DNA from: an uncultured Pseudomonadota bacterium
GTDB lineage: Bacteria > Pseudomonadota > Alphaproteobacteria > Rs-D84
NCBI GenBank assembly: GCA_947169505.1
Contig: CAMVPZ010000036.1
Location: 1 to 8,348 of the forward strand
DNA: 8,348 nt
Direction of reading: 5' to 3'
Under the pieces are notes generated by a model, which saw nothing but the letters and a program-made list of their open reading frames with translations, ran no database searches and was not told the origin of the DNA. Shown piece by piece: positions 1 through 6,143 of the stretch. A program made the position numbers and the translations under genes. Position 1 is the stretch's first letter; the number at the start of each line of letters is the position of its first letter.

Positions 1-355
1 GTGCAACAGCCAAAGATACAGACAATATTGCATTTGCACCCAATTTGTCTTTGTTTTGTGTGCCGTCCAAAGCCAACATTTTTTCATCGATTTCTTTTTG
101 GTTTTCACCGTTCATCCCAATTAATGCAGGCGCAATAATTTCATTTACATTTTTAACCGCTTTTGATACGCCTTTGCCCATATATGTGTTTCCACCATCA
201 CGTAATTCCAATGCTTCAAAAGAACCTGTTGATGCGCCAGATGGAACAGATGCACGTCCAAATGCACCACCAGATAAAGTAATATCACATTCAATTGTTG
301 GATTGCCACGTGAATCCATAATTTGACGAGCATGAATTTTCTCTATGTTAAACAT
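1..355 (-). CDS. eno: Enolase, N-terminal part (cut by window edge)
   Basis: Enolase interconverts 2-phosphoglycerate and phosphoenolpyruvate in glycolysis; it is cytoplasmic and often also a degradosome component. Reading down from 355, 118 codons are present and the frame runs off the window without a stop. Diagnostic N-terminal enolase motifs are visible: RQIMDSRGNPT at about residues 10-20, the mobile catalytic loop VPSGASTG at about 38-45 followed by FEALELRDG, and KDKLGANAILSVSLAVA at the cut end. The ATG at 355 gives the usual enolase N-terminus (MFNIEKI) and has a strong Shine-Dalgarno sequence. It lies 29 bases after the lptB stop, so it is probably cotranscribed with lptC-lptB; that linkage is not the common eno neighbourhood (pyrG, ftsB). 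The motifs make the identity near certain; the C-terminal catalytic barrel cannot be checked here. Confidence 0.97.
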   Translation of the reverse strand, partial: MFNIEKIHARQIMDSRGNPTIECDITLSGGAFGRASVPSGASTGSFEALELRDGGNTYMGKGVSKAVKNVNEIIAPALIGMNGENQKEIDEKMLALDGTQNKDKLGANAILSVSLAVA

Positions 356-363
356 ATTTGCAT

Positions 364-370
364 TCTCCTT
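364..370 (-). promoter_or_regulatory. Shine-Dalgarno site of eno
   Basis: On the minus strand this reads AAGGAGA, eight bases before the ATG at 355. It fixes the enolase start and is the strongest ribosome binding site in the window, in keeping with an abundant glycolytic enzyme inside an otherwise weakly initiated operon. Confidence 0.85.
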
Positions 371-384
371 AATTTTTACAAAAA

Positions 385-1116
385 TTACATAGTGAAGTTT
401 TCGCCAAGATAAACTTTTTTAACCATTTCATCTTGGACAATTTCCCGTGAAGTGCCATGTTTTAAAATCATGCCGTCATGCAATACATAACTGCGGTCTG
501 TGATACCAAGTGTTTCACGAACATTATGGTCTGTTATGATAACACCCAAACCACGATTTTTTAATTGTGACACCATTTCACGAATTTCATTAACAGCGAT
601 TGGATCGATTCCCGCAAAAGGTTCGTCCAGCAAAATAAATTTTGGGTCATTTGCCAATGCACGTGCAATTTCAACACGACGTCTTTCACCACCAGATAAA
701 GATGTAGCAGGACTTTTGCGTAAAAATTCAATCGAAAATTCATTAAGTAATGCATCAAGTTTTTCCTGTCTTTTTTTGCGATTCGGTTCAACTATTTCCA
801 AAATCGCCATAATATTATCTTCGACAGATAATCCACGAAAAACACTGTTTTCTTGGGGCAGATAGCCAATGTGAAGTCGTGAACGTTGGTAAAAGGGCAG
901 GCGGGTTATGTCTTGGGAATTCAAAAATATTTGTCCACCTGTGGCAGCCAATTGTCCTGTAATACAATAAAACGCAGTTGTTTTTCCGGCACCGTTTGGT
1001 CCCAATAAACCGACAGATTCACCCTGGTTCGCAAACATAGATATATCACGCAATACAACACGTTTGCCATAATTTTTTGATAAATGTTCAACACGTAATA
1101 CAGATTTTTTTATCAT
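385..1116 (-). CDS. lptB: LPS export ABC transporter ATP-binding protein LptB
   Basis: LptB is the cytoplasmic ATPase of the LptB2FG transporter, which extracts LPS from the inner membrane and pushes it along the LptC/LptA bridge. All ABC ATPase motifs are intact in 243 residues: Walker A GPNGAGKT (39-46), Q-loop Gln88 in YLPQE, signature LSGGERRR (140-147), Walker B ILLDEP with catalytic Glu165, and the switch His197 in ITDHNVRETL, a stretch characteristic of LptB. The FRGLSVEDN segment (93-101) matches the LptFG-contacting groove. Length matches E. coli LptB. The start ATG overlaps the lptC stop in an ATGA, indicating translational coupling; a GGTGAT ribosome site lies inside the lptC end. 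The C-terminus (GENFTM) is of ordinary LptB type. Confidence is very high. Confidence 0.97.
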   Translation of the reverse strand: MIKKSVLRVEHLSKNYGKRVVLRDISMFANQGESVGLLGPNGAGKTTAFYCITGQLAATGGQIFLNSQDITRLPFYQRSRLHIGYLPQENSVFRGLSVEDNIMAILEIVEPNRKKRQEKLDALLNEFSIEFLRKSPATSLSGGERRRVEIARALANDPKFILLDEPFAGIDPIAVNEIREMVSQLKNRGLGVIITDHNVRETLGITDRSYVLHDGMILKHGTSREIVQDEMVKKVYLGENFTM

Positions 1117-1592
1117 AGCCTTATCACCATTTTATTCGTTTGTATTTTATCGCCATTACTTGAATTTATGCGGACATTACCGATAAGTGTAAGAACGTTT
1201 TCTTTGTGATTAAATTGCCCGTTAATTGCAGAAACTTTATCTGTCACTTTGCCTTTGGATGTTTGGCGGGTTATTGTGCCAGATGGTTTTTCCAAAAATA
1301 CTATATCGGGTTTTCCGTATTCTTGATGACCAGATGCTGCATGGATTTTAAAAGGATTGCCATCTTTGTCAGTGCCAGAAAAAGACGCATTTGTCATTTT
1401 AAATTGGTTGGTGACAACATCACGCATGTTAATGGCAGAAATCGGGGTCCATAAAATTTGTTTTGTAAGAAATGGCGCAGCAACCAAAACAACAACCATG
1501 ACCAAACCCCATCCCGTAAAGAAAAATTGCCATAAACGGGTAAGCCGTTTGTGCTTAGAAAATATAATAAAATTACGACGATCGCCTTTCAT
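1113..1592 (-). CDS. lptC: LPS export periplasmic protein LptC (YrbK family)
   Basis: LptC is a bitopic inner-membrane protein whose periplasmic beta-jellyroll receives LPS from LptB2FG and hands it to LptA. The 159-residue product has a basic N-terminus, a single membrane segment at about residues 24-42, and a periplasmic domain rich in short beta strands ending in an OstA-like segment (VLTLIGNVRINSSNGD, then QTNKMVI). This is a little shorter than E. coli LptC (191). Assignment rests on topology, the strand pattern and the overlap with lptB rather than on strict motifs. lptA, usually found between lptC and lptB, is missing here. The ATG at 1592 has only a weak ribosome site (GGA eight bases upstream). 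A possible minus-strand -10 (TATAAA, 1617-1612) lies upstream, but I see no good -35. Confidence 0.85.
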   Translation of the reverse strand: MKGDRRNFIIFSKHKRLTRLWQFFFTGWGLVMVVVLVAAPFLTKQILWTPISAINMRDVVTNQFKMTNASFSGTDKDGNPFKIHAASGHQEYGKPDIVFLEKPSGTITRQTSKGKVTDKVSAINGQFNHKENVLTLIGNVRINSSNGDKIQTNKMVIRL

Positions 1593-1618
1593 AATATTTC
1601 CAGTGTAGCGATTTATAA

Positions 1619-1637
1619 ATAAAAATGCAATTTTTAT
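1619..1637. repeat. AT-rich inverted repeat between divergent genes
   Basis: An 8-base arm ATAAAAAT (1619-1626) and its exact complement ATTTTTAT (1630-1637) flank a GCA centre. It lies between the divergent lptC and the exported-protein gene and could be an operator or simply chance symmetry in AT-rich DNA. Confidence 0.35.
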
Positions 1638-1661
1638 ATTTATTAATGTTTATTTTTGTGA

Positions 1662-1684
1662 TATAATATCCCCAAGAAGAGAGA
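1662..1684 (+). promoter_or_regulatory. -10 element and ribosome site of the exported-protein gene
   Basis: A perfect TATAAT lies at 1662-1667; seventeen bases upstream is only TTTATT (1639-1644), so the -35 is weak. Transcription would start near 1674, leaving a leader of about 11 bases. A purine-rich AGAAGAGAG (1675-1683) immediately precedes the ATG at 1685 and serves as ribosome site. Confidence 0.6.
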
Positions 1685-2500
1685 ATGAAAAAATTTATTT
1701 CAATTTTTATTTTGATTGCTTGTGCGACGTCTTTTTCATCGTATGGGGCTGTCAATGTTAAAAAAGCCGGTGTTAAAAAAGCGGCACCTGTGGCAACTCA
1801 ACAGACTGATAAATTAAGTTCAGCAACCAGTTTATTACCAACTGTTATCGGTTTGGTTGGTAATGTAAAGGCTTTGAATGCACAACAACAACAATTAAGT
1901 GCGGATTGTGCCCCGACATCAACAGAGATAGGGGTTGTTAACGATTTGGTCAAAGAATTGGCAAAAACAGGGATGGTATCCGCATCAAGTATGACCAGTG
2001 GTTTGGGTGATCCATGCATCACAGATTATAACACAGATATGGCTTATGAAGACGAAGGTGTTGCATGTTATGATACTTTTAGTGATTTAAAAAGTAAAAG
2101 TGATCTTGGTTATGTTTGGGATAAATTCCCAACGGTTGGGGTTGCCGAAAAATGTGATGCGGGGACAAATAAAAATTGTAAAAAAGTTTCCAATATTTAC
2201 GATATTTTTGGAAAGGTATCGGGATATTTTGATGAATCTGATTATACAGAAGCAGAAGCCAGCAAGATTAGTAAATTAGTAGAAAAAATGGGAAGATGTG
2301 CACCGGGTAAATTAAAAGCGGCACAACGTGAATTGTATGGTAATTTCTTGACCCAAGCGTTGGGCAGTGTTGGGCAATCTACGGGGGCTGCGGGTACGGC
2401 ATCTGTATTGGATACAGTTTCTTCAATGGGTGGGTCTGGGGATATAAAATCTATGTTGCCGTCGTTGGGACAAATGGCTACCCAGGTTTTAGATAAATAA
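1685..2500 (+). CDS. Sec-exported Cys-containing protein of unknown function
   Basis: I do not recognise the family. The 271-residue product begins with a typical Sec signal peptide (MKKFISIFILIACATSFSS then YGA-V, cleavage near residue 22), followed by a Lys/Ala/Val-rich segment, a Gln-rich stretch (QQQQ near residue 68) and a central region with six cysteines, in the contexts ADCAP, DPCIT, VACYD, EKCDA, KNCKK and GRCAP. Six cysteines in an exported protein suggest up to three disulfides. The C-terminal 50 residues are Gly/Ser/Ala/Met-rich and probably flexible. There is no membrane segment beyond the signal peptide and no lipobox. It is divergent from lptC and is followed by an OmpA-type lipoprotein gene with its own promoter. 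An envelope role is inferred only from export and neighbours. Confidence 0.85.
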   Translation: MKKFISIFILIACATSFSSYGAVNVKKAGVKKAAPVATQQTDKLSSATSLLPTVIGLVGNVKALNAQQQQLSADCAPTSTEIGVVNDLVKELAKTGMVSASSMTSGLGDPCITDYNTDMAYEDEGVACYDTFSDLKSKSDLGYVWDKFPTVGVAEKCDAGTNKNCKKVSNIYDIFGKVSGYFDESDYTEAEASKISKLVEKMGRCAPGKLKAAQRELYGNFLTQALGSVGQSTGAAGTASVLDTVSSMGGSGDIKSMLPSLGQMATQVLDK

Positions 2501-2526
2501 AAATTGTTTTCGTTTTATTTTTTCGC

Positions 2527-2555
2527 TTTACTAGATTTTGAAAAATCTGTATAAT
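2527..2555 (+). promoter_or_regulatory. Promoter of the OmpA-type lipoprotein gene
   Basis: TTTACT (2527-2532) and a perfect TATAAT (2550-2555) are separated by exactly 17 bases, a good housekeeping sigma factor promoter. Transcription would start near 2562. This excludes the in-frame GTG at 2560 as start codon and supports the ATG at 2590, which has the ribosome site AAGGAAAGGAAA at 2573-2584. Confidence 0.65.
2533..2548. repeat. Dyad filling the promoter spacer
   Basis: AGATTTT (2533-2539) and AAAATCT (2542-2548) are perfect inverted arms around GA, sitting wholly between the -35 and -10 elements. Such a position would suit a repressor operator. With a two-base centre it is a poor RNA hairpin and lacks a T-run, so I do not call it a terminator. 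Confidence 0.4.
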
Positions 2556-2589
2556 TGTTGTGATATTAGTTCAAGGAAAGGAAATAAAC

Positions 2590-4215
2590 ATGAAAAATAT
2601 ATGTCGTATGCATTTGTCATTTTTGGCTGTGTGTGCTGTATTGGCTGGATGTGCCGGAACTGGAAATATGGATGAAATGGGGTACAACACACCAACTGTG
2701 GATTATGTCGAAGGTTTAAATGTTAATGATGCGCCACACCAAGAATCTTTCCTTAATCAATTGGCAATGAATTATCGTTCGTATGCTCTTTATAATGCCA
2801 GAACCAGTGGATATCCCGAAATTGCAGAATTGTTTGCACAAAAGGCTGTTGGGGCTTTTTCTGGTGAAACCCCATATCCAGAAAGTTTGGATAATTGGAG
2901 AATTCGTGACGAAGGCGAACGGTTTGAAATATATACCGCATATAATGATTTAATTGATGAATTAAAAAACGATGCTGCGCTTTCTCAACCACAATTGGCG
3001 GCAGAAGCCCAGGCAAAATTTGATTGTTGGATTTCTGCGGCATCCAGTGGGCAAAATGCTACTGCTCGGGAATGTGAAAAACGATTCAAAGCGACTATGC
3101 AGGCATTAATAGATTGTGATGGTGGTCGTGTTGTTGAACCAACGCATGTTAAATCTGAAAATGTTATGCCAATTGCTGAAAAGCCTGTTGAAGAAAGATA
3201 TTATCCGGAAACACGTCGTTTGAATTCAATGGCTGGGGCGGCCAGAACTCGTGATGGTGTCGTTATTGTTAATAATGTAAATGTTCCACCGGCTTTGGTT
3301 CAAACTGTGCCTGTACCAATGGTTGCACCACAAAAGCAACAATCACAACAAAACCCAATAGTTTTTACACAAAATATATATGGTGGTGATGAAACTGTAA
3401 ATAATACGGAAAACTATAATAATCCATGTGAAGAATGCGCCGCATGTTCTGCCGGAAAAACAGAAAGTGAAACATGTGAAGTTTGCAATCAGTGTTCTTT
3501 GACAGAAGGTGTCGAATATCATGAACACGAAGGTTATGTTTCACGTGAAGAATTCATAGATTTGATGGTTGAATTGCGTAAAGAATTGGCGGCTATTAAT
3601 GCCAGATTGGATGGATTGGCAGAACCTGGGGAACCTACACCTGTGAATGTGCCGGTTTCTGTACATGTGTCAACACCACAACAGGCACAGAGTGCGCCTG
3701 CACCAACACCGATTATTTTGGGGGCACCATCGAAATCAAGAACAGATAAAACTGTTATCAAAGTACAACAAATTCCATTGGAACCAAGACAACGTATAAT
3801 GGAAGAAATCTTTGAAATAAGATTTGATTTTGATAAAGCGATGATAAAGCCTGAATATGACAACATAATAAAACAGTTGGCGGCTACGACCCAGGCAAAT
3901 AAGAATGTCAAAGTTTCTGTGGTTGGACATACTGATACTGCCGGATCTGCTGCGTACAATTATGCCTTGGGTGGTCGTCGGGCAGAAGCTGTACAGAAAA
4001 TGTTGATTGAATATGGTATACCTGCATCACAAATTATTGCTGTGTCTGCGGGCGAAGAAGATTTGAAAGTTCCAACACCAAATAACACGCCAAATGCTGA
4101 AAATCGCCGGGTACGTGTTGTTAAAGAGGTGCAATATTTAGAACAACCAAAACAAGAACCAATTGTCGTTGAAAAAATCGAAGAAATTGATGATTGTCAA
4201 GAATGTGATAGGTAA
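2590..4215 (+). CDS. OmpA-family peptidoglycan-binding outer-membrane lipoprotein
   Basis: The 541-residue product anchors the outer membrane to peptidoglycan. It starts with a lipoprotein signal, lipobox LAGC with the lipidated Cys at 21. Residues about 30-190 form a helical domain containing NQLAMNYRSYALYNA and AQAKFDCWISAA, a layout I associate with alphaproteobacterial OmpA-type lipoproteins. Then come a Pro/Gln/Val linker, a cluster CxxCxxC-x9-CxxCxxC (Cys280-302), a short helix likely to coil (about 314-344) and a second linker. The C-terminal OmpA domain (about 415-520) has IRFDFDKAMIKPEY and VVGHTDTAGS; Asp449 and Arg464, 15 residues apart, match the meso-diaminopimelate-binding pair of known OmpA domains. 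The tail adds DDCQECDR. The start at 2590 is favoured over a GTG at 2560 by the signal peptide, ribosome site and promoter position. Confidence 0.93.
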   Translation: MKNICRMHLSFLAVCAVLAGCAGTGNMDEMGYNTPTVDYVEGLNVNDAPHQESFLNQLAMNYRSYALYNARTSGYPEIAELFAQKAVGAFSGETPYPESLDNWRIRDEGERFEIYTAYNDLIDELKNDAALSQPQLAAEAQAKFDCWISAASSGQNATARECEKRFKATMQALIDCDGGRVVEPTHVKSENVMPIAEKPVEERYYPETRRLNSMAGAARTRDGVVIVNNVNVPPALVQTVPVPMVAPQKQQSQQNPIVFTQNIYGGDETVNNTENYNNPCEECAACSAGKTESETCEVCNQCSLTEGVEYHEHEGYVSREEFIDLMVELRKELAAINARLDGLAEPGEPTPVNVPVSVHVSTPQQAQSAPAPTPIILGAPSKSRTDKTVIKVQQIPLEPRQRIMEEIFEIRFDFDKAMIKPEYDNIIKQLAATTQANKNVKVSVVGHTDTAGSAAYNYALGGRRAEAVQKMLIEYGIPASQIIAVSAGEEDLKVPTPNNTPNAENRRVRVVKEVQYLEQPKQEPIVVEKIEEIDDCQECDR

Positions 4216-4244
4216 GATAGGTATAGGATGATACTAAAAAATAC

Positions 4245-4271
4245 TTGACAAAAAAGTTTTTTTGGTATAAT
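4245..4271 (+). promoter_or_regulatory. Promoter of the 50-residue gene
   Basis: A perfect TTGACA (4245-4250) precedes a perfect TATAAT (4266-4271), but the spacer is only 15 bases, shorter than the usual 17. An overlapping TAATAT (4269-4274) would give 18. The predicted leader before the ATG at 4315 is about 35 bases. Confidence 0.65.
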
Positions 4272-4314
4272 ATCAGCGATAATTAAGAGAGATAAAATCG
4301 TAAAAGGTGATAAA

Positions 4315-4467
4315 ATGAGTAATAATTTTGATAATGCGAAAAAGACATTAAAGATGAATGCGGCCGTAAATCGTGTCAAAGTTGATATTGCTGAAAGATT
4401 ACGTGAAAGAGATGTGAATATTTTTGGGGGCTTTCAAGAAAAGAGCGGCGGTATTGATGAAATGTAA
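4315..4467 (+). CDS. Small hypothetical protein, 50 residues
   Basis: This short gene of 50 codons plus TAA is not recognisable as a known family. Support for it being real comes from context: a promoter with perfect -35 and -10 hexamers upstream, a good ribosome site (AAGGTGA, 4304-4310) four bases before the ATG, and a strong hairpin seven bases after the stop. The product starts MSNNFDNAKKTLKMNAAVNR, is predicted to be mostly helical in the first 35 residues (alternating hydrophobic and charged positions, VKVDIAERLRERDVNIF) and ends in a Gly-rich tail. It has no cysteine, signal peptide or membrane segment, so it should be cytoplasmic. It forms a transcription unit by itself between the OmpA-type gene and rho. 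The alternative, a small regulatory RNA with the same limits, cannot be excluded. Confidence 0.65.
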   Translation: MSNNFDNAKKTLKMNAAVNRVKVDIAERLRERDVNIFGGFQEKSGGIDEM

Positions 4468-4473
4468 AATTTT

Positions 4474-4500
4474 GTGGCCCGATTTTGGGCCACTTGATTT
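4474..4500 (+). terminator. Hairpin after the 50-residue gene
   Basis: A perfect 7-base GC-rich stem GTGGCCC / GGGCCAC (4474-4480 and 4487-4493) encloses the loop GATTTT and is followed by TTGATTTAT, a broken T-tract. It is a probable intrinsic terminator of moderate strength, separating the small gene from the rho promoter 14 bases later. Confidence 0.65.
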
Positions 4501-4506
4501 ATAGTC

Positions 4507-4535
4507 TTGACTTTTTTTGAGTTTTTTATTATAAT
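4507..4535 (+). promoter_or_regulatory. Promoter of rho
   Basis: TTGACT (4507-4512) and TATAAT (4530-4535) lie exactly 17 bases apart, the closest match to consensus in the window. Transcription would begin near 4542, giving a leader of about 50 bases before the rho ATG at 4593. It also shows that an in-frame ATG at 4539, only 4 bases past the -10, cannot be the rho start. Confidence 0.8.
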
Positions 4536-4592
4536 ACAATGTATCAAAGCGGCGGAATTCTTCGTTTGCTGTTTCCACAAAAAGGTTTTTTT

Positions 4593-5861
4593 ATGCATGT
4601 AAATGAATTAAAGACAAAGTCTCCTCAACAATTGTTGAAGATGGCTGAAGATATGGGGATTGAAAATCCTGCGCAATTAAATGTACAACAATTGCGTTTT
4701 GCTGTTATGCGTGTATATGCGGCAGATAAATCTATCACTTTGATTGGTGATGGGGTTTTGGAACGCATGGCAGATGGGTTCGGTGTTTTACGTGCCCCGG
4801 AAAGTAATTATTTGGCGGGACCTGATGATTTATATGTGTCGCCAAATTTAATCAAAAAATATGGTTTGAAAACTGGTGATTATGTCGAAGGTCAAATCCA
4901 AGCACCACAAAATGAATCTGAACGTTATTTCGCTTTGGAAACGATTGAACGTGTAAATGGGGATAATCCTGAAAAATTGCGTCATCGTATTTCTTTTGAT
5001 GATATGACACCGCTTTATCCAGATGAAAAATTAAAAATGGAAGTGCCAGATGATACAGACAAAGGGCGCAATTTGTCTGCACGTGTTATCGATTTGATTT
5101 CACCAACAGGTAAGGGTCAACGTTCTTTGATTGTTGCACCACCAAGAACCGGTAAAACGATAATGTTGCAAAATATTGCTCATTCAATTGCTACAAATTA
5201 TCCAGATGTAAAATTGATTGTTTTGTTGATTGATGAACGTCCGGAAGAAGTGACAGATATGCAACGCAGTGTTCGTGGCGAAGTTATTTCGTCTACGTTT
5301 GATGAACCTGCAACTCGTCATATCCAGGTTGCTGAAATGGTTATTGAAAAAGCAAAACGTTTGGTCGAAGCAGGTCAAGATGTTGTGATTTTATTGGATT
5401 CTATCACACGTTTGGGGCGTGCATATAATACTGTTGTTCCATCCAGTGGTAAAGTTTTAACTGGTGGTGTTGACGCATATGCTTTACAAAGACCAAAGCG
5501 TTTCTTTGGTGCGGCACGTAATATCGAAGAAGGTGGCTCGTTGACAATTATCGCTACGGCTTTGATAGATACAGGTTCCAAGATGGACGAAGTTGTTTTC
5601 GAAGAATTCAAAGGCACAGGCAACAGCGAAATCATTTTGGACAGAAAGTTATCTGATAAACGTGTATATCCTGCGATTGATATTACAAAATCTGGAACAC
5701 GTAAAGAAGATTTATTGGTTCCAAAAGATACATTATCCAAAATGTATGTTTTGCGTCGTATAATTAATCCTATGGGAACATTGGAAGCAATGGAATTTTT
5801 GTTGGATAAATTAAGATTAACTAAAACTAATGATGATTTTTTTGCTTCGATGAATCAATAG
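4593..5861 (+). CDS. rho: Transcription termination factor Rho
   Basis: Rho is a hexameric RNA-dependent ATPase that loads on nascent RNA and dislodges RNA polymerase. With the ATG at 4593 the product has 422 residues, close to E. coli Rho (419), and starts MHVNELKTKSPQQLL, aligning with the usual N-terminal helical domain. The RNA-binding cold-shock-like domain includes GDGVLERMADGFGVLR (52-67) and GPDDLYVSP. The ATPase core has P-loop APPRTGKT (182-189), LLIDERPEEVTDMQR (211-225), Walker B VILLDSITR (265-273) with Asp269, the Q-loop VLTGGVD (288-294) and the R-loop GTGNSEI (341-347). It ends TKTNDDFF plus a few residues, as in the family. Arg-Thr replaces the Lys-Ala of the E. coli P-loop, as is common in alphaproteobacteria. 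AAAAAGG at 4579-4585 is the ribosome site. It appears monocistronic with its own promoter and terminator. Confidence 0.98.
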   Translation: MHVNELKTKSPQQLLKMAEDMGIENPAQLNVQQLRFAVMRVYAADKSITLIGDGVLERMADGFGVLRAPESNYLAGPDDLYVSPNLIKKYGLKTGDYVEGQIQAPQNESERYFALETIERVNGDNPEKLRHRISFDDMTPLYPDEKLKMEVPDDTDKGRNLSARVIDLISPTGKGQRSLIVAPPRTGKTIMLQNIAHSIATNYPDVKLIVLLIDERPEEVTDMQRSVRGEVISSTFDEPATRHIQVAEMVIEKAKRLVEAGQDVVILLDSITRLGRAYNTVVPSSGKVLTGGVDAYALQRPKRFFGAARNIEEGGSLTIIATALIDTGSKMDEVVFEEFKGTGNSEIILDRKLSDKRVYPAIDITKSGTRKEDLLVPKDTLSKMYVLRRIINPMGTLEAMEFLLDKLRLTKTNDDFFASMNQ

Positions 5862-5869
5862 TAAAAAAG

Positions 5870-5891
5870 ACCGCCGAAATGGCGGTTTTTT
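5870..5891 (+). terminator. Intrinsic terminator after rho
   Basis: The stem ACCGCC / GGCGGT (5870-5875 and 5881-5886) with loop GAAAT is followed by a run of T to 5891 and preceded by an A-run, so the stem can extend and the structure may work in both directions. It begins nine bases after the rho stop and ends only 12 bases before the ATG of the next gene. Confidence 0.88.
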
Positions 5892-5903
5892 AATGGTGAT
5901 AAA

Positions 5904-6143
5904 ATGACAAAATTATATTTTATTGTGTTATTAAGCATCATTGTTTTTGGTGCTTATTTTTATGGTTTTAATATCGCAGATGCAAAATGTCGAATACAGA
6001 ATTTGCAGGAAAGCGAAAATGTTCAAGATTTTTTTATTCAAACCAAAAAGGATATTCATGAAAAAGTATATAAAACTGGTGTGCGTGATATTCGTCGCAT
6101 CTTGTGCGATAAATACACCATCCAAGACCAAAGCGATTTATGA
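5904..6143 (+). CDS. Small bitopic membrane protein, candidate inner-membrane spanin (Rz-like)
   Basis: The 79-residue product has a short N-terminus (MTK), one hydrophobic segment at about residues 4-24, then a charged, mainly helical periplasmic part with Cys29 and Cys68, ending near LCDKYTIQDQSDL. Size and N-in/C-out topology fit a small i-spanin, the inner-membrane partner that links to an outer-membrane lipoprotein and fuses the membranes in the last step of phage lysis. The main evidence is that a lipoprotein gene starts inside its 3' end in the +1 frame, as in lambda Rz/Rz1. The two cysteines could form the dimer disulfides seen in lambda spanins. The start ATG has the ribosome site GGTGAT three bases away. 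It has no clear promoter of its own and lies just behind the rho terminator. Alternatives are any small single-pass envelope protein; the sequence alone does not prove the family. Confidence 0.6.
   Translation: MTKLYFIVLLSIIVFGAYFYGFNIADAKCRIQNLQESENVQDFFIQTKKDIHEKVYKTGVRDIRRILCDKYTIQDQSDL

Noticed and set aside
45..326. Plus-strand open frame of 93 codons
   Set aside because: It is antisense to the enolase coding sequence, which has clear catalytic-loop motifs.
500..865. Plus-strand open frame of 121 codons
   Set aside because: It is the reverse-strand shadow of lptB, which has every ABC ATPase motif.
2560..2589. GTG start for the OmpA-type lipoprotein
   Set aside because: It lies at or before the predicted transcription start, has no ribosome site, and would put ten residues before a standard lipoprotein signal.
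3534..3959. Minus-strand open frame of 141 codons
   Set aside because: It is antisense to the linker and OmpA domain of the lipoprotein gene, whose coding is unambiguous.
4207..4223. Short direct repeat GATAGGTA
   Set aside because: Two 8-base copies across the lipoprotein stop codon; too short and partly coding, most likely chance.
4539..4592. N-terminal extension of Rho from an ATG at 4539
   Set aside because: The ATG lies only four bases after the TATAAT of the rho promoter, upstream of the likely transcription start, and the 18 extra residues are not Rho-like; the ATG at 4593 has a ribosome site and gives the family length.
5375..5740. Minus-strand open frame of 121 codons
   Set aside because: It is antisense to the most conserved part of rho and has no start signals.
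5941..6057. Longer start of the small lipoprotein at 5941
   Set aside because: The added residues bury the lipoprotein signal peptide, no ribosome site is present, and the ATG at 6058 has both a good ribosome site and a perfect signal.
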